Below are positions 11,918 to 24,424 of a stretch of DNA of 64,000 nt, in pieces (the stretch's first letter is position 1; each line of letters opens with the position of its first letter). The notes below the pieces were generated by a model. It was not told the DNA's origin, did not search any database, and worked only from the letters and a program-made list of their open reading frames with translations. The translations under genes and the position numbers were made by a program. The stretch spans positions 533 through 64,532 of the forward strand of contig WBMV01001233.1 of the NCBI GenBank assembly GCA_013396655.1, given 5' to 3'. This DNA comes from Campylorhamphus procurvoides. Taxonomy: Eukaryota > Chordata > Aves > Passeriformes > Dendrocolaptidae.

Positions 11918-12148
11918 CAATAGGTTATGTTTNGGGAGGCCTCAGCTCACAGAGATAAGAGCTAAAGCAGACAGAGAGCTGATGTCCTCCAAGCACATGG
12001 AAGGGAAAGAGAGAAGAGAGGGAGGAAACCTTCCTTCTGTCTTTATATACCCCTGATTACATGAAGGAATGGTGTGGAATACTTCCTTAGTTATGACCTT
12101 GCTACCAAGGAAGGCCTAAACCAAAACCAAGAAAACTAAACCACCACA
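11918..12148 (-). mobile_element. 5' LTR of the ERVL-type element
   Basis: The minus-strand LTR appears to begin at TGTGGTGGTTTAG (12148 downward), has a TATA box at 12041-12050, and ends next to the primer site. The 3' boundary is unclear because the junction is eroded and a single undetermined base lies at 11933. At about 230 bases it is short for a full LTR and may be internally deleted. Confidence 0.55.
12041..12050 (-). promoter_or_regulatory. TATA box of the ERVL-type LTR
   Basis: The minus strand reads GTATATAAAG, a near-perfect TATA box inside the LTR and about 255 bases upstream of the Gag-like ATG. This is the expected U3 promoter position. Confidence 0.6.
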
Positions 12149-12260
12149 CAAGCATGTGTAAGAAAGAAAAAACCAAAAACACACAAACAAGCAACAAAAA
12201 AACCCAAACCAAACCAAACCAACCAAACAAAAAAAAAAAACAGAGAAAAAGAACAGAACT
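12149..12260. repeat. A/C-rich low-complexity tract
   Basis: Bases from about 12160 to 12255 are almost entirely A and C (AAACCAAACC-type units and a poly-A run), flanking the LTR start. No coding meaning. Confidence 0.8.
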
Positions 12261-15089
12261 AAGGAGTAAAAATTACCTAAGAAATATCTTTAGTGATTAT
12301 GCATCATATATGATGACCTTCAAAACCTGCAAGATGATTTATGCCTTTAGATATTTTCAATAATGCTTTGGGCATGATCTGTACCTTTAGATATAATCAC
12401 AGCAAGTCATTGAACATGCTCTAATAAACTTCTGCAACTAAACATGTTTTGTTGTGCTCAGCATTATGTGTAATCAGAGGGTAGTCACCACTTACATAAA
12501 GAAAGCAGATGACTGCGAGGGACAAATAGTACCTTTTATTTCACAGTTTCATATGTGATTTTTGTTCTAGATGTTCTAGGGATTTTTCTTAGAACTTCTG
12601 TTCTAGAGTTGACGTCCATTTCCTCCTTTAATTTGTTGAGCGCTTGTATCACATTTCAAACACCTGTCAAGACTATTTTGGTAATGTTACTATTATAGAA
12701 CCTGTTTTAAAACAGTATGACAGTGGAATGGTCATCCTTAAATTGATTACTAAGAAAGACTTAGTGGATTTATTTATATGACATAATGCTAAGTATTAAA
12801 ATAATTAAACTACTGTATTGTGATATGTGTTTATAAGTTATTCTAGAAATCTTGTTCCTGGTAATCTTGCTGTGCCCCCAAATGTTGGTTAGGATGAAAA
12901 GAATCAAATACAAATATTTGATTGCATATTTACTCCTTCTGCAGGTCATTAATGTTTAGCTCTTTATACTTCTGATAAATCCTTTCTGAGGTGAAAGATC
13001 AGATCTGAACATTCAAGATGTTACAGAGAGTTTTTGAGGGGGTGTGTCTGTGTGTATGCTCATATCGTGTACATATATATGTATATATATTTATGTATCT
13101 ATGTGTGTGCATATAAGCTATCTGAATAAAAGGTAATCAAATTAAATAGAAAGACACTGTGTGCATCAATGTTTGCCAGAGAAGCCAAGTAACCTAATCT
13201 GTGAAGGACAGAGTACTTTTAGTCTTTACTCATAAGGAAATAATGAAGAATGATCAGGCCATTGTCCCAGAGTTAAAGTCACCAAAAAGAGTCATAGGAA
13301 TATGTGCTTAGCCTCATTACTGACTGCATCTGGGCACATGGAGCCAAAGAAACCTTATATCTACAGGGCTGTCTCCATCTGTGGGACTTGATGCTGGTCA
13401 AATGTATTTACTCCAACACTTTATATATGTTTATAAGGAGGTTAATATACACAAACTTCTCTCTAATTCTTAATGCATGCGATTTTTATGACTAGGAATT
13501 TGTGTGTATGAGCATGTGTGTGACACCGTGTATAGAATTATAATAGCTGAACTTTTTAAAGGATTTAGACAACAGAAAATTTGCAAACAAATAAATGAGA
13601 AAGAAATAATATTAAATAATTCTAAAATATATGTCCTGAAAGCACCTGAAAAACATTAAAAAAAATGACAGCTTGAATTTTTGGCCCATAAAACAAACAT
13701 CTATAAAGTTAGATGGTTTCTACTGCTCTTCAAATCTGCAAGAGATTCTTTCTACCAAACAGCATTTCACATCTCACAGTGGGGCAGCATGGGTTAGGAA
13801 TTGGTATAATTCTAGAGCAGGAATCTGAACAGAAGAACTTCACTGTCTTGTTTGCCTCATGGCCCTAAGCTGGTAGCTTTTCTCTTCTGGCTTTGTGGAT
13901 ATTGGGTTCTTGTCTGAAAAGAGACATAGCTACTGCAGGAAAATATTCATTTGCAATATGTCCTAAGACACTGGATATTGTGTTCTACAGACATTCACTT
14001 GAGGGCCAATGTTTTAATCATGAGCTTATTATGAAAAAAAAAATGTGGCCATCTCTACTTTTAATGAGTTTCAGTGCAATCATATTTTCATATTTGCATT
14101 CATCATACTTAGAGTAAGACGAGTGATTTAGCCTATACTGGAGGTGCAATCAATGTCTAAGAATGTCTCTGACTAAATATAGATTGTAATCGAGTGTGAG
14201 AATGAGATAGGCTCCTCAGGAGGAGGGGAAAAAATAAATGTAATAATACTCATCTGTAAGGATCTTGAAGAACCTTTACACTTACCAAAAGGAAGGACCT
14301 CTGGATTTTTGAATGGTTTCACTGTCTGGCAGGAAGACTGAATTTCTGCCTGAGGTCCTGGGATCTCAGTTCTGCCTATACTCCAACCTGAGAGAAATAC
14401 ATGATATTTGATTTTTTCCCTCTTATTTAAACGAAAATGCTCAGACTAAAATGTGATATTTTTAATACCCCTTTGATACACAAATTTTAAGCCATTATGC
14501 TAATTAAATTAACCCTTGTCATTTAAATTAAATGCTATTAGAGATTTTTAAAAAATCCCTGTAAACCTAAGTAGAAAGAAGTAAAGTGACAATATTCAAT
14601 CTATTTGAATGCCACAAAAATAAGAAAAGAGTTCAAATAGTTTTTCAAATCAGAAAAACTTGTTGATAATATGGTAAAAATTTCAGTAATTTAAAAGATT
14701 TCTTTCAGTGTTATTTAAGACCTCATGCTTTCTTTATATCTGTGAAGTATTCATACTGAAATCAATGTCAGAAAATTGTAGAAATGTTTAAAGAAAGAAT
14801 AAGGTAAATCATACAAAAAGCCATTTGCTTTTAGGACATTTCTCTGCTGTGTTTTTTGTTTTTTTTTTTTTGTGTGCAGGTCTATTTTAACTGCAGACTT
14901 TCCAGAGGAGTAATTATTCCTATATGTTCCTGAAATATCTGGAAAGAAAAAAAAGAGATTCTCTCCTTGATATGAGATTCTAAGGATGTCTTTAATAAAA
15001 CAGAGCACATAAAACAAAAATGCTTAGATATAATAATTTAACTCCTACAGTTCATAAAGCTTACAGTCCTCATTTCATTCTTGATATAA
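12261..15089. other. AT-rich unique sequence with a TG/TA microsatellite
   Basis: A degenerate (TG/TA)n tract lies at about 13035-13112. An AATAAACTTCTGCA string at 12422-12435 resembles an LTR poly(A) region but lacks support. No gene is recognised. Confidence 0.55.
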
Positions 15090-15093
15090 ACAG

Positions 15094-15294
15094 TCAATGC
15101 AGCAATGGCTTGTAAAGGGCATGAAGGATTGGAACTTAGTTCTGTAGAACTGTTGGACTTTCTCCATGAAGCCAAAATCATATCTGATTTGCATGCTGCA
15201 TATCTCATTAGAGATGGCAAGATTAATAGAGCTATATATGAAGAGCAGATAAGTGTTAAACTAGTCCTATTGTTTAATATGCAGTTTGAAAAAG
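15094..15294 (+). other. Weak candidate exon (open frame ending at a strong splice donor)
   Basis: A single frame stays open from 15090 to 15347 with ordinary protein-like composition (for example ELLDFLHEAKIISDLHAAYL). At 15292-15300 it meets AAG|GTAAGA, a near-consensus 5' splice site. The upstream AAACAG at 15088-15093 could act as an acceptor, but its pyrimidine tract is poor. I do not recognise the protein, and an 80-codon frame can arise by chance in 64 kb. Confidence 0.15.
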
Positions 15295-16394
15295 GTAAGA
15301 AGGTTGAATATTTAAATAAATTGGTTTCAGTTCACCTTTACACAAAATGAATGATCATAATGAAGCTACCTGTGGTATTTTTGACTAGCCTGTCTTACAA
15401 AGATAATGAAAATATTCATATATCCAGTTTTATTCAATGGATAAAAAAACTCATTTATCCAGTTTTACTCATTGGAAGAAGCAAATCTAGTATGTTACAG
15501 TGATTTTTGGCCTCTAAGGAAGGACACATCAAATCAAATTAAGATCTAGTTTTGATCTTGGAGAACAACTTTCCAGAATTACATTAGTTGCCCTCACAGG
15601 TAGGAAAAGTCTTTACAGTTCCCTTTTCCATCTTTTCTTGGGATCAGAAACTAGCAATCACATAGCTGTTTGTCTTTCTTGCTGATAATGTCATCTCTTT
15701 ATAATGCTTTCTGTTTCTGCTCATCTATTTCATCCCCTTTTCCAAACCTGTTTTTCTCTAAACGCAGTGGCCATTTACCTCCCCCTTTAAATTCCTCTTA
15801 GATAGGTCTCACTTTCCATTATTTCTTTCCTTCTAACTCTCATATGTGCTTTCCAGCTTTTAATTTCCTCGAGGAATAATAAACACCTTAAAATACATCC
15901 GAGAGCATGTTAAATCATCAGATTCTCTTTCTCTTTTTTTGTTTGTTTATTGACAAACATTTTCAAGAACGTGGTCTCAAGGAATATGTAGTGAAAAGTT
16001 GAGTGGTTGAGTTATGAAGAAAATTACTCTTGCACCTTTGTTTTGGGAGGTGGGTCATCCAATATCCTGAAGCTGAACAATGAATACATCATGTCATCAT
16101 GGAACCCCACGACTTACTACACACTGATTTCTCCATGGCAAGGACAATAGTGTCTTTTGGCATCATAGTGACACTGTGTAACACTGTGAAATAAACAAAC
16201 ACAACTGTTCCTTCTTTTTCTTTTCTTTTTTTTTATGTATGACATCTTTTTTATTTCTTTAATCAAATACCTAGAAAATATATATTTTTCAATAAATATA
16301 AAGAATAAACATTGTTCACATGGCTAAAAATTTTGCCAAGGACATTGTCCTGCAATCTGGATGAGGAGCAGGTTGTACCCTAGAGCAGTTTTGG
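15295..16394. other. Unique sequence with a local tandem duplication
   Basis: A 21-bp unit, TATCCAGTTTTATTCAATGGA, occurs twice with small changes between about 15419 and 15477. T-rich tracts lie at 15925-15945 and 16205-16235. No gene is seen. Confidence 0.55.
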
Positions 16395-16490
16395 AGGAGT
16401 GGCTGAGTCATGCTGCCATCCACAGGGACCTCAACAGCTGAGAGAAATGGACTGACAGGAACCAGGAGAAGTACTAAGCGCTGCACATTT
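16395..16490 (+). mobile_element. CR1 LINE internal fragment
   Basis: GGAGGAGTGGCTGAGTCATG, then CTGCCATCCACAGGGACCTC and AATGGACTGACAGGAACC are CR1 ORF2 wording from the region before the MKFNKGKC block. Both ends of the element are missing and a small internal deletion is visible after CAGGAACC. Confidence 0.75.
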
Positions 16491-18674
16491 ATTTTGTGTC
16501 TTCCAAGTTCTGTTTCACAATTAGGGGCAGAAGAAGGAGGGAAAAAGGGGGAATGAAGCATTACACTATACATTGTATCAAAGGACCTGATATATGAGTC
16601 AATACTAATCTGATTGAAATGTGCATTGAAACATATTAGGCAGTTACTGAAAAACTTGCCTGTTTCTCTATACTGAAAGGTATTAAGAAATCTGCATATA
16701 CAAGCCTATCTGTACATTAGTTGTCATACTTAAATTCGTCACAGAGACTGTTTTGGTTTCATACCATCATCATTAATGAATGAGTTCCCATCTCCACCAA
16801 CCATCTGGGCTGCAAATTCAATCAGAGACTACTAATCTTGCAAATTAATGGGTCTAGGCCTTTAGTTTAAGCAAGAGTAGCTCATGATTTTAACCGTAAT
16901 GGTGACTTTTGTGACGTTTAGGCATATTAATTATTATCTTACGTCTAGAGTACACAGCAATGTCAGTTATTTATCCCAAGTAAGGTGCACAATTTGGCTG
17001 TCTTTGTTCATGAAAGGTTTTTAAATAGGAGGAATATTTTCCAAAATCCACTAGTTTTGCAGGTATTTTAAAAATAATTTTAATGGTTAAAATAGCAAAA
17101 TCGATTTCTTGATGGAAGGTTTTGGTAATTATTATAGCTTTTATGTTATGCATACGCACACATATTCATACAATGACTCATACAATCTTTATGAAGACCA
17201 AAAGGCATATTCATCAAACACCCACTGATCTTTTCATTAAACAAATATTTTTTTCTTTTGGTTTAAAAATAAAAGACTAACATAAAGTCTCAAATTAATA
17301 AATTATCATAAAACATGTTATCTGCAGTATTAGGAAAACAGTATTTTTTTACAACTTTCAATCATTATGAGATTTAATACTGACTTTCTAAAATATGATA
17401 ACAGATGCATATTCATAGAAGACATACAAAGTAGAATTCTTTACACACAGTAAAATCTAAAGCCCATCTTAGGAAACATAAAATCATATTTATAATGAAA
17501 CTTGCAGTTTACTCTGTCTCTCTTTGTAACTAGTCTCTTTGAAGATGATGAATCAGGCTATTTTAATGGACATTCTTAGCTGTAACTTTCCAGTTGCAGA
17601 CCTATGAAATCAAAGTATCTTGTACGGTTAATGCTACAGGTTTATTTTGCTGCTTCAGATTGCTTTGATCAGGGGCAGGTCTGACTGGTGGGATGGTTGT
17701 CAATAATGTGGTTTGCTTCACCTTTTTCTCACTCACCTTTCTATGGCAAAAATCTACCTGAATTTTAATCTCTTTTTATGAATCTCAGTGTTGTTGACAC
17801 TGAGGCCTGTAAACTAGCACCCTTTTATGGTGTCTTATGAAATTATTTGCTCAAAATTGCTTTCTGATCCTTCTCTTCCACATCCTTTATAACTAATTAA
17901 ATTCTTACGTAATTTTACTTTCAGTCTAAGCTTTGTTTAAGTTATATTAGTGGATAAAGCAAAGTTTCTGAACACTTCTAGATCAATAGAGTTCTTAATA
18001 ACTTCCTAAGTCTTAGTATGTTTCTTAAGGTTTCTCTTCAGTAATCTTCTAAGAGCTGTAAGAAAAAGGAAGAGTAGTAACAGTGAAATTCTTTTCCAAG
18101 TTGTATCCACTTGTAAGTTTCTTCTTGAACATATAGGTATGGCTCAGCTATGTAAATCTGGGATATCCTATCTGACCTCTGACTGCTATTCCTCAAGTAT
18201 ATCTCCTGGAGCTGTCAATCGCATGAACAAGACTTGCATATTGTAAGGATTACAAATTATCTAATTTTAGTCAGTAAATCAAGCCCAGTATACTAAACAA
18301 GAGGGGAAAATATGCGTATTCAGTCAAAGCCATTTGATATATGACTGGGCATTTCTTTAACTTCTGTCTTTTCTGTGTCAAGTCTTGTCCAATATTTCTT
18401 CAAACTTTTATTGTAAGCATAAATATGAAACAGGTTAAACTGTTAGATCCTGTATAAGCTCAGTTATATTAAAAGCTGACTCTTTGCCCCTGGGGTTGGT
18501 GCCTACAGTAATTGTTATTCCTAGTTTCTAGTCATACTTTTGAGAGATCTGAAGACTGGCAGCTTATTAATATATGTAATTTGTTTTCTTTATATTAATT
18601 TTGAATATCTCAGGTGAGAAAATCTCTCTATAAACTGTTGAGGTTAAGTTGTCCTTATCAAAGGAGAGCTTAAT

Positions 18675-18746
18675 CACTATGAACCTAATACTTGAATGTC
18701 TAGTTAGTCTCACTATGAACCTAATACTGGAATGTCTAGTTAGTCA
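18675..18746. repeat. 36-bp tandem duplication
   Basis: Two adjacent 36-base copies beginning CACTATGAACCTAATACT (18675-18710 and 18711-18746) differ at only two positions, so the duplication is recent relative to the surrounding sequence. Confidence 0.95.
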
Positions 18747-19274
18747 CAGGGTTGGTATCAATGAAAATATTCATATTTTTCAGCTGAAAGACGCATTGAT
18801 TGATTTCTAGGAGGGATTGCTGTCATCAAATTTCTAACTTGCTATCCCTACATACGGACACCATTTATAAAACTATATATTACATGTGGCAAGTTGCCAA
18901 ATATTTCCTTGTTGGATGTCATCCTTTGACTGCATTTGTGTTGCAAGATTCAGTTTCAAAATAAGCTGTTTTGGTAATGTGCTTCCTCAAGCCCATCTGT
19001 ATTTTCATTCATTTTACCTTAAATTTCGCTTTTCCTTTCTCTTCCATTTTTCTTTTTGCCAAGTATGTGTGGTTTCCTTCAGTGACTTAATAGTATCCTG
19101 GCACTGCAAGGTGTTGGTAAGAGCATATTTCAAAAAGTGTAAGAGAAGGACCCAACTGAATCAGTTAAAACATTTCATTAGTTCAGTTCTGCATCCCATA
19201 CCTACATAAAATACTTTGTGTATTAAAAAAAATCCAAGGTCTGAATCTGTGAAAACTGTCTTTTCTTTCCCCTT

Positions 19275-19405
19275 AAAAAACAAACAAACAAACAAACCCA
19301 AAAAAGAAAACACCACAAAAAACCCCCCAAATAACCCCCCAAAACCAAAAAGACAAAACCCCAACAACAACAACATAAAAAACATAAACAAAACAAAACA
19401 AACAA
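19275..19405. repeat. A/C-rich low-complexity tract
   Basis: About 130 bases made almost wholly of A and C (CAAA units, C6 runs, CAA repeats, AAAAC units). It creates spurious lysine/asparagine or phenylalanine-rich open frames on the two strands. Confidence 0.95.
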
Positions 19406-21214
19406 GGAAATTGGGGAAAATTATTTGCTATTATACGTACTCAAACATTTCTGTTATACTTTTCCAGCTGTCAAAAATTTCTTCGTACAGATTTGGCCTT
19501 CAGGAAATTCCAAAAGCTGGTCGTTTGCCCAGAGGTACATTACCATTACTGTGTCCTTTCCTGATGGAGATTACCCATGCACTGATGGAACATAATGTTC
19601 TATAACATGGCATAAAGCAATAATAGCATGTAATATAATCCTTGTTATATCTTTAATAATGAGATAAAACTAAATTACAGCATTTGATTTTGCTGACTTT
19701 ATTTCAGATGCTCATCTTTTACAGGAAACCTAATCTGTGCCAGAAGTGGTCATTGAGGATCATCAGCAGTGCAACTAAAATATAGAAAATAGAGTTCAAT
19801 TACATCTACCCGTTAAAACTGAATCTAAGGATTGTAAGCTCATTTGCACAGAATATTGTCATTTTTCATCTTGTAAGTTTAAATATGCTTGCATAGTCTT
19901 TGAGAGATTCTCCCACAGCAAAGAGAATACTTGCATACAATTTACCCTTGAGAATCTCATTAGTCTTTAAGTGATTTTTGTATATTTCCTGGATGTTACA
20001 GCATTGTTTAAAAGAGAGTTTTAGATATCATAGGATTAAAAATACCTTCACAGGACTTTATATTTGTTTTCCTCCCTGCACTCTCCTCGTTTGTTATTGT
20101 TTGTTTATTATATTATAAAAATTTATTCAGACTAAAAATGAAAGGAATCTATTGTGTAAACACTGTACATGCAAATACACACTTAGGAACAGCCACTGCT
20201 TAAATGATTTTGCTATAGTAAAGACCAAAACTGTGCCATCAGTTATTAATGTTTCCTGATATTTCCCTGTAAGACACTGAAACTGGAGGGTTTCGAGTTC
20301 TTTATTTTTTCATTGGCCTGAAGTCCCGCAAGCTGAACTTTGTGTTCAAAATGTATCATTTTTAGAAATCTTCCTTACAGTTAGCTGTGGATATAACATG
20401 GAAAGGAAAATTGGATGTTCCAGCATTTAGTAAGAGAAAAAAATAGAGAACACTCTGACACTGAAATCCTTAAACCTTGGGATGAGAACTAGAATTTTTG
20501 GGAAGATCTTTTGCCATTCCTTATTGCTGTAAATGCTGACAAAATGGCCTCATCAGTAGTGAAAAACTATCTTTCAGAGTGTATTTCCAAACTTCATGCT
20601 AGTTCTGCTTGTTAGATATGATTTCTGTAAACCAGGTATCTATAAACCATCTTTTCCCTTTTCTGATATTCTGAGCAATTGGGGGATTCCATTTGACAAC
20701 AAAGAGTTTACTAGTAATTCAAATGTGAATAGATTATGTAAGTATGGCAGGTTAATTTTTTCTCTTTATGAAGAGGGAATGAATACATCAAGAGAGGACA
20801 AAACTTAGGAAAACATGCATATTAAAAATATATTAAAATAATTTTAACATTTTTATAAAGACCTTTGAAGTTCTTGATGAATACTGCTCAACTTCAAATA
20901 ATCAGACAAAGATTATCAGGTTCATAAAGACTTTTTAAACAGCTGAAATGAGCTCTAAACTTACCATGAGGACTTACATCATTAACATCAGTGACCTGGA
21001 CCAATTCTTAGCATTTTTTCTATCTGCTTAATGAAAGTCTTAGTATTCCTTAAATATCAAAGAAAAATCTTTTACTGAAAACCTTTTCTGTGTAATTGCA
21101 CACCACAAATTATTTTTTCTACATGCAAAATTGATTTTTCTCCCTTTTTTTGAGTTCCTGTGAAATGTTTTCAGTATCATGGTTATGTGAGTTTCAGCTG
21201 TCACTGAGTGTGTT

Positions 21215-21332
21215 TAGTGGGCATGGGTTAGGGTTAGGGTTAAGTCAAAGGTATGGTATTAAGTCAAAGGTTAGGCTTGTGATTTTGAACATCTTTCCCA
21301 ACATTAATGATTCTATAATTCTATGATTCTAT
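21215..21332 (+). mobile_element. CR1 LINE 3' end fragment with telomere-like hexamers
   Basis: The fragment ends in three ATTCTAT-type octamers (ATGATTCTATAATTCTATGA, then TTCTAT, 21308-21331), the hallmark of the CR1 3' terminus. It begins near GTGGGCATGGGTTA. Inside is a perfect (GGGTTA)3 at 21225-21242 and a TTAAGTCAAAGG word repeated at 21240 and 21259. Confidence 0.85.
21225..21242 (+). repeat. (GGGTTA)3 interstitial telomere-like repeat
   Basis: Three perfect copies of the vertebrate telomere hexamer lie within the CR1 3' UTR where family members often read GGGTTGATGGTTGGAC. The CR1 context suggests local slippage rather than a telomere fusion scar. Confidence 0.9.
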
Positions 21333-21700
21333 CTTCATCCTTTCAAAAGTGTTCATTGTCCTGCTGCGAAACTTACAGTTCTGTTTTACGTTTTAGCTGA
21401 AAGGTAAAGGAGATGGCTCCATGTTATCATTTTTAGAGGAGGAAGAGACATTAAAATCATATTTAAAACAGTCATAGTTCTCAACAAGTTATGACAGATC
21501 CCAAAAGTCCAACATGTCAATGGGCGGTGGTTTTATATTTATGAGTTTTAGATGCTGTTTTATTTTGATCATAAATTCTATTAAAGAAATGGTCTACAAT
21601 GTATTTAGCAGAAACAACTTCCTGTACCATGGTAATGCCTCATATACTCCAGAAAACTCTAAACATACAGCTAATTACAGCAAGACCTGGGTTGGAATAT

Positions 21701-21867
21701 AAGGGAAGGAAGGCAGAAAGGCAGAAAGGTGGGAGGGAGGGAGGGAGCGAGTGAGCGAGGGAGGAAGGGAAAAAAGGAAAGAAGGAAGGGAAAAGAAGGG
21801 GAAGGAAGGGAGGCAGGAAGGGAGGAAGGGAGGGAGGAAGAGAGGGAGGGAGGAAGGAAGAGAAGAA
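21701..21867 (+). repeat. Long GGAA/GGGA purine tract with G-quadruplex motif
   Basis: About 167 bases are nearly all purine on the plus strand. GGGAGGGAGGGAGGG at 21731-21745 is a four-tract G-quadruplex motif with single-A loops. The mirror-like purine tract could also form triplex DNA. Confidence 0.95.
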
Positions 21868-23299
21868 TCTCTGTTATTCAGAATCCTATTCAATTCTAAA
21901 AGCAATGTCAGTGACCAGTCTTATGTTACACTACAGAACAAAGAAGCATCCTTCACCTTATTAGCTCCTTGATTAATTTTGTGAGCACTCAGTAGAGAAG
22001 AAAATGTTAAGAGCCTTTTTATTTAGTAATGTGGTCTGAGCTCTCATCTGATGTTAGAAGTAACTGAGATGATAAATTTTTTCTTTCCCTAATATTTCAT
22101 CTGAGGCATGAGGTTGCTTTGAACAGTTCCTCTGTCCATTTGTTGACAAATACAACTCTGAATATCATGCAGAAGTGAGGCAACACCACCTTTTACTCTT
22201 CTAACTGGAGCCAACTTCATATAAGTTTCCATAACACACTTTATGAATTATTGCATTTTCAGAAATATTCAAGAGAATTCAGAGATACTGCTGATTGCCT
22301 CAGGCACCATATGTTTTGCCTTCAGCTGCCCCCCACGCACATCAGGCTTTGCTGCTTGAAGCTTCTGGGTTGCACAGAGAAGGCTTATGTGACATGGAAA
22401 GCTACATCAAATTACTTCTTTGTAAAATGTTCTTGTTCATTTTATGATACATCTTATATCTACTTGTTAAATTTTGACCATGTGAGATTTGTGGTACTTA
22501 ACACAGCATCTTATTATCCAAATCTATCATACTGTATGCCATAGGCTACGATTCAAAAACACTTTAGGGTTTAGCAATTTCATTTGTAGTATATCATTTA
22601 CCACAGGAAAACAGTAGCCAGGAAATTCATTTCCTGTCCATTCAATTGCTTGTTTTCTCTAGTTAAGACAAAAGCAAGAAAGAAGCTCTGCCCTATAACT
22701 CTAATAAAATATTCCATCTGTAGCAGTATAAGAAAACAGAAGTGCTCTACCAATGGGACAGATCTGTGCTTCTCAACTTGGACCATTTCAGCTTTCATGC
22801 CCATTAACTCTCTAGCTGTCCTGCTGTGGCAGTCATCAAGATTGCCAATTGTGATGGTGTTTATGGTGAGACTGCTTGTCCACAAGCAAATTAAAAAAAA
22901 CATTAACTAACATAAAGACCAGTGATTCTGAAACTGCAGCCTTCAGACTTGTCAAAAATATGTTCTGAAACAAGTTCTGTGGTTTGCAAAGGGATCAGAT
23001 GAAAGGTTTAAAAGACATCCTTAACTTTTACTCTGATTAAATGCAGAAAGTATTGTAAGCACATTAAATTAATTTTTAGTAGCATTAAGAAAGGTTTTCA
23101 AAATTTGGAACATTTTGAAGTGAAGATTAGAAAAAAATCATGACAGAGCAGGAAACAGATTGTAGAGCCTGTGGGTGTACTTTGGTCCCTGACACTATGA
23201 TCATAATTTTATTAATCATACATATCCATTTACAGTTATATACATGTTCTATGAAACTGTAGTTTACTGTTAAAACCAAAATGAGTCTCTTGGGTGTAA
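21868..23299. other. AT-rich unique sequence, no gene seen
   Basis: Frames at 22251-22544 and 22598-22910 look like chance frames; they resemble nothing I know and overlap on opposite strands. Confidence 0.55.
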
Positions 23300-23865
23300 T
23301 GGTATCCTGGGATGCATTAAGAAGAGCATTGCCAGCAGGTTGAGGGATGTGATCCTACCCCTCTGCTCAGCCCTGGTGAGTCTGCATCTGGAGTGTTGTG
23401 TCTAGTCAAAAGAGATGTGGAGTTACTGGAGTGAGTCCTTTGGAGGACTACAGAGATGAAGGGAGATTGAAGTAACTCTCTTACAAGGGTTGAGGTAGCT
23501 GTGCCTGTTCAGCCCCAGTAAAAGACTACTGAGAGGAGATCTTAACAATGTAAGTATATAAGGAAAGGTACCAAGAGGATGGACCCAGGTTTGTCTTGGT
23601 GGTGCCAAGCAATAAGACAAGAGACAATGGGCTGAAACTAGTGCACAGGAAGTTCCACCTGAACATGGGGAAGAACTTTACTGTGAGGGTGACCAAACAC
23701 TGGAACAGATTGCCCAGTGCAGTTGTGGAGTCTTCTTCCCTAGGGATATCATCTGGACGCAATCCTGTGCGATGTGTTCTAGGACAGTTCTGCTTGAACA
23801 GGGAGGTTGGATCAGATGATTCACTGTGGCCCCCTCCAGCTTTGCCACTGTGTGATTCTGTGAGT
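23300..23865 (+). mobile_element. CR1 LINE copy, 5'-truncated
   Basis: Begins in the CR1 ORF2 C-terminal region (ATCCTGGGATGCATTAAGAA), passes through GTGATCCTACCCCTCTGCTC, reads KFHLNMGKNFTVRVTKHWNRLPSAVVESS near 23650-23740, and ends with TGTGATTCTGTGAG at 23851-23864. It carries frameshifts, so it is dead, but the 3' terminus is intact. Confidence 0.93.
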
Positions 23866-24424
23866 CACACTGATACTTTAAAAAGTGAAAAAAGAAAACT
23901 AATTAAAGACAGCAATAAAATGAAAGCATTAACAAAACTCACTTTACACAGAAATGTGAGTCATCCTTCCACTTCAAGGATTCTTCATCAGAATCCTCAT
24001 CACAGTCTTTCAATTAAATTATCTTTGCAGCATTGTCGATGCTATGTCATATATAATCCATGGCATGGGAATGCTAAGAAGACAGAGCTTTGTGGGGAAG
24101 GTATACCATTAAATACACCACCTTTTCTGGAAATTTTCAAGAAAACACTACTGTCTACCCAATAGCATCCTATCAACCTATCTGTCAATATAATGCAACA
24201 GGGGGAAAGATCAAAGGGATCTTTTGTAGAACTGTGTGACACAGGCCACTATAATCCTGTTATAGACACACATATAGTTTAGAGACACATACATATATGT
24301 ATTTTATATATCAGTACTCACAAAATGTAGAGATATATAAATATATATATTGGAAATAATATATAGCTCATGATTTTATTGTTTTGTACATTGACAAGTA
24401 GTCTGCTGATACCACATAATATGT
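23866..24424. other. Unique sequence with AT microsatellite-like stretch
   Basis: TA-rich and CATA-rich sequence fills about 24265-24365. No gene or RNA is seen. Confidence 0.55.

Larger units (their letters stand above)
16491..21214. other. AT-rich unique sequence, no gene seen
   Basis: Apart from the two repeats listed separately (18675-18746, 19275-19405), this stretch shows only chance frames. The frame at 18886-19206 is mostly pyrimidine-rich noise. Confidence 0.55.

Noticed and set aside
12422..12435. AATAAACTTCTGCA, as in retroviral R/U5 poly(A) regions
   Set aside because: No LTR ends, TATA box or target duplication could be found around it.
19161..19605. Open frames on both strands, lysine/asparagine-rich and phenylalanine/glycine-rich
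   Set aside because: They are read from the A/C-rich low-complexity tract at 19275-19405 and have no real protein features.
21675..21972. Open frames of repeated KEGREGR or SLPSFLPSF type
   Set aside because: Translations of the GGAA purine tract; low-complexity artefacts.
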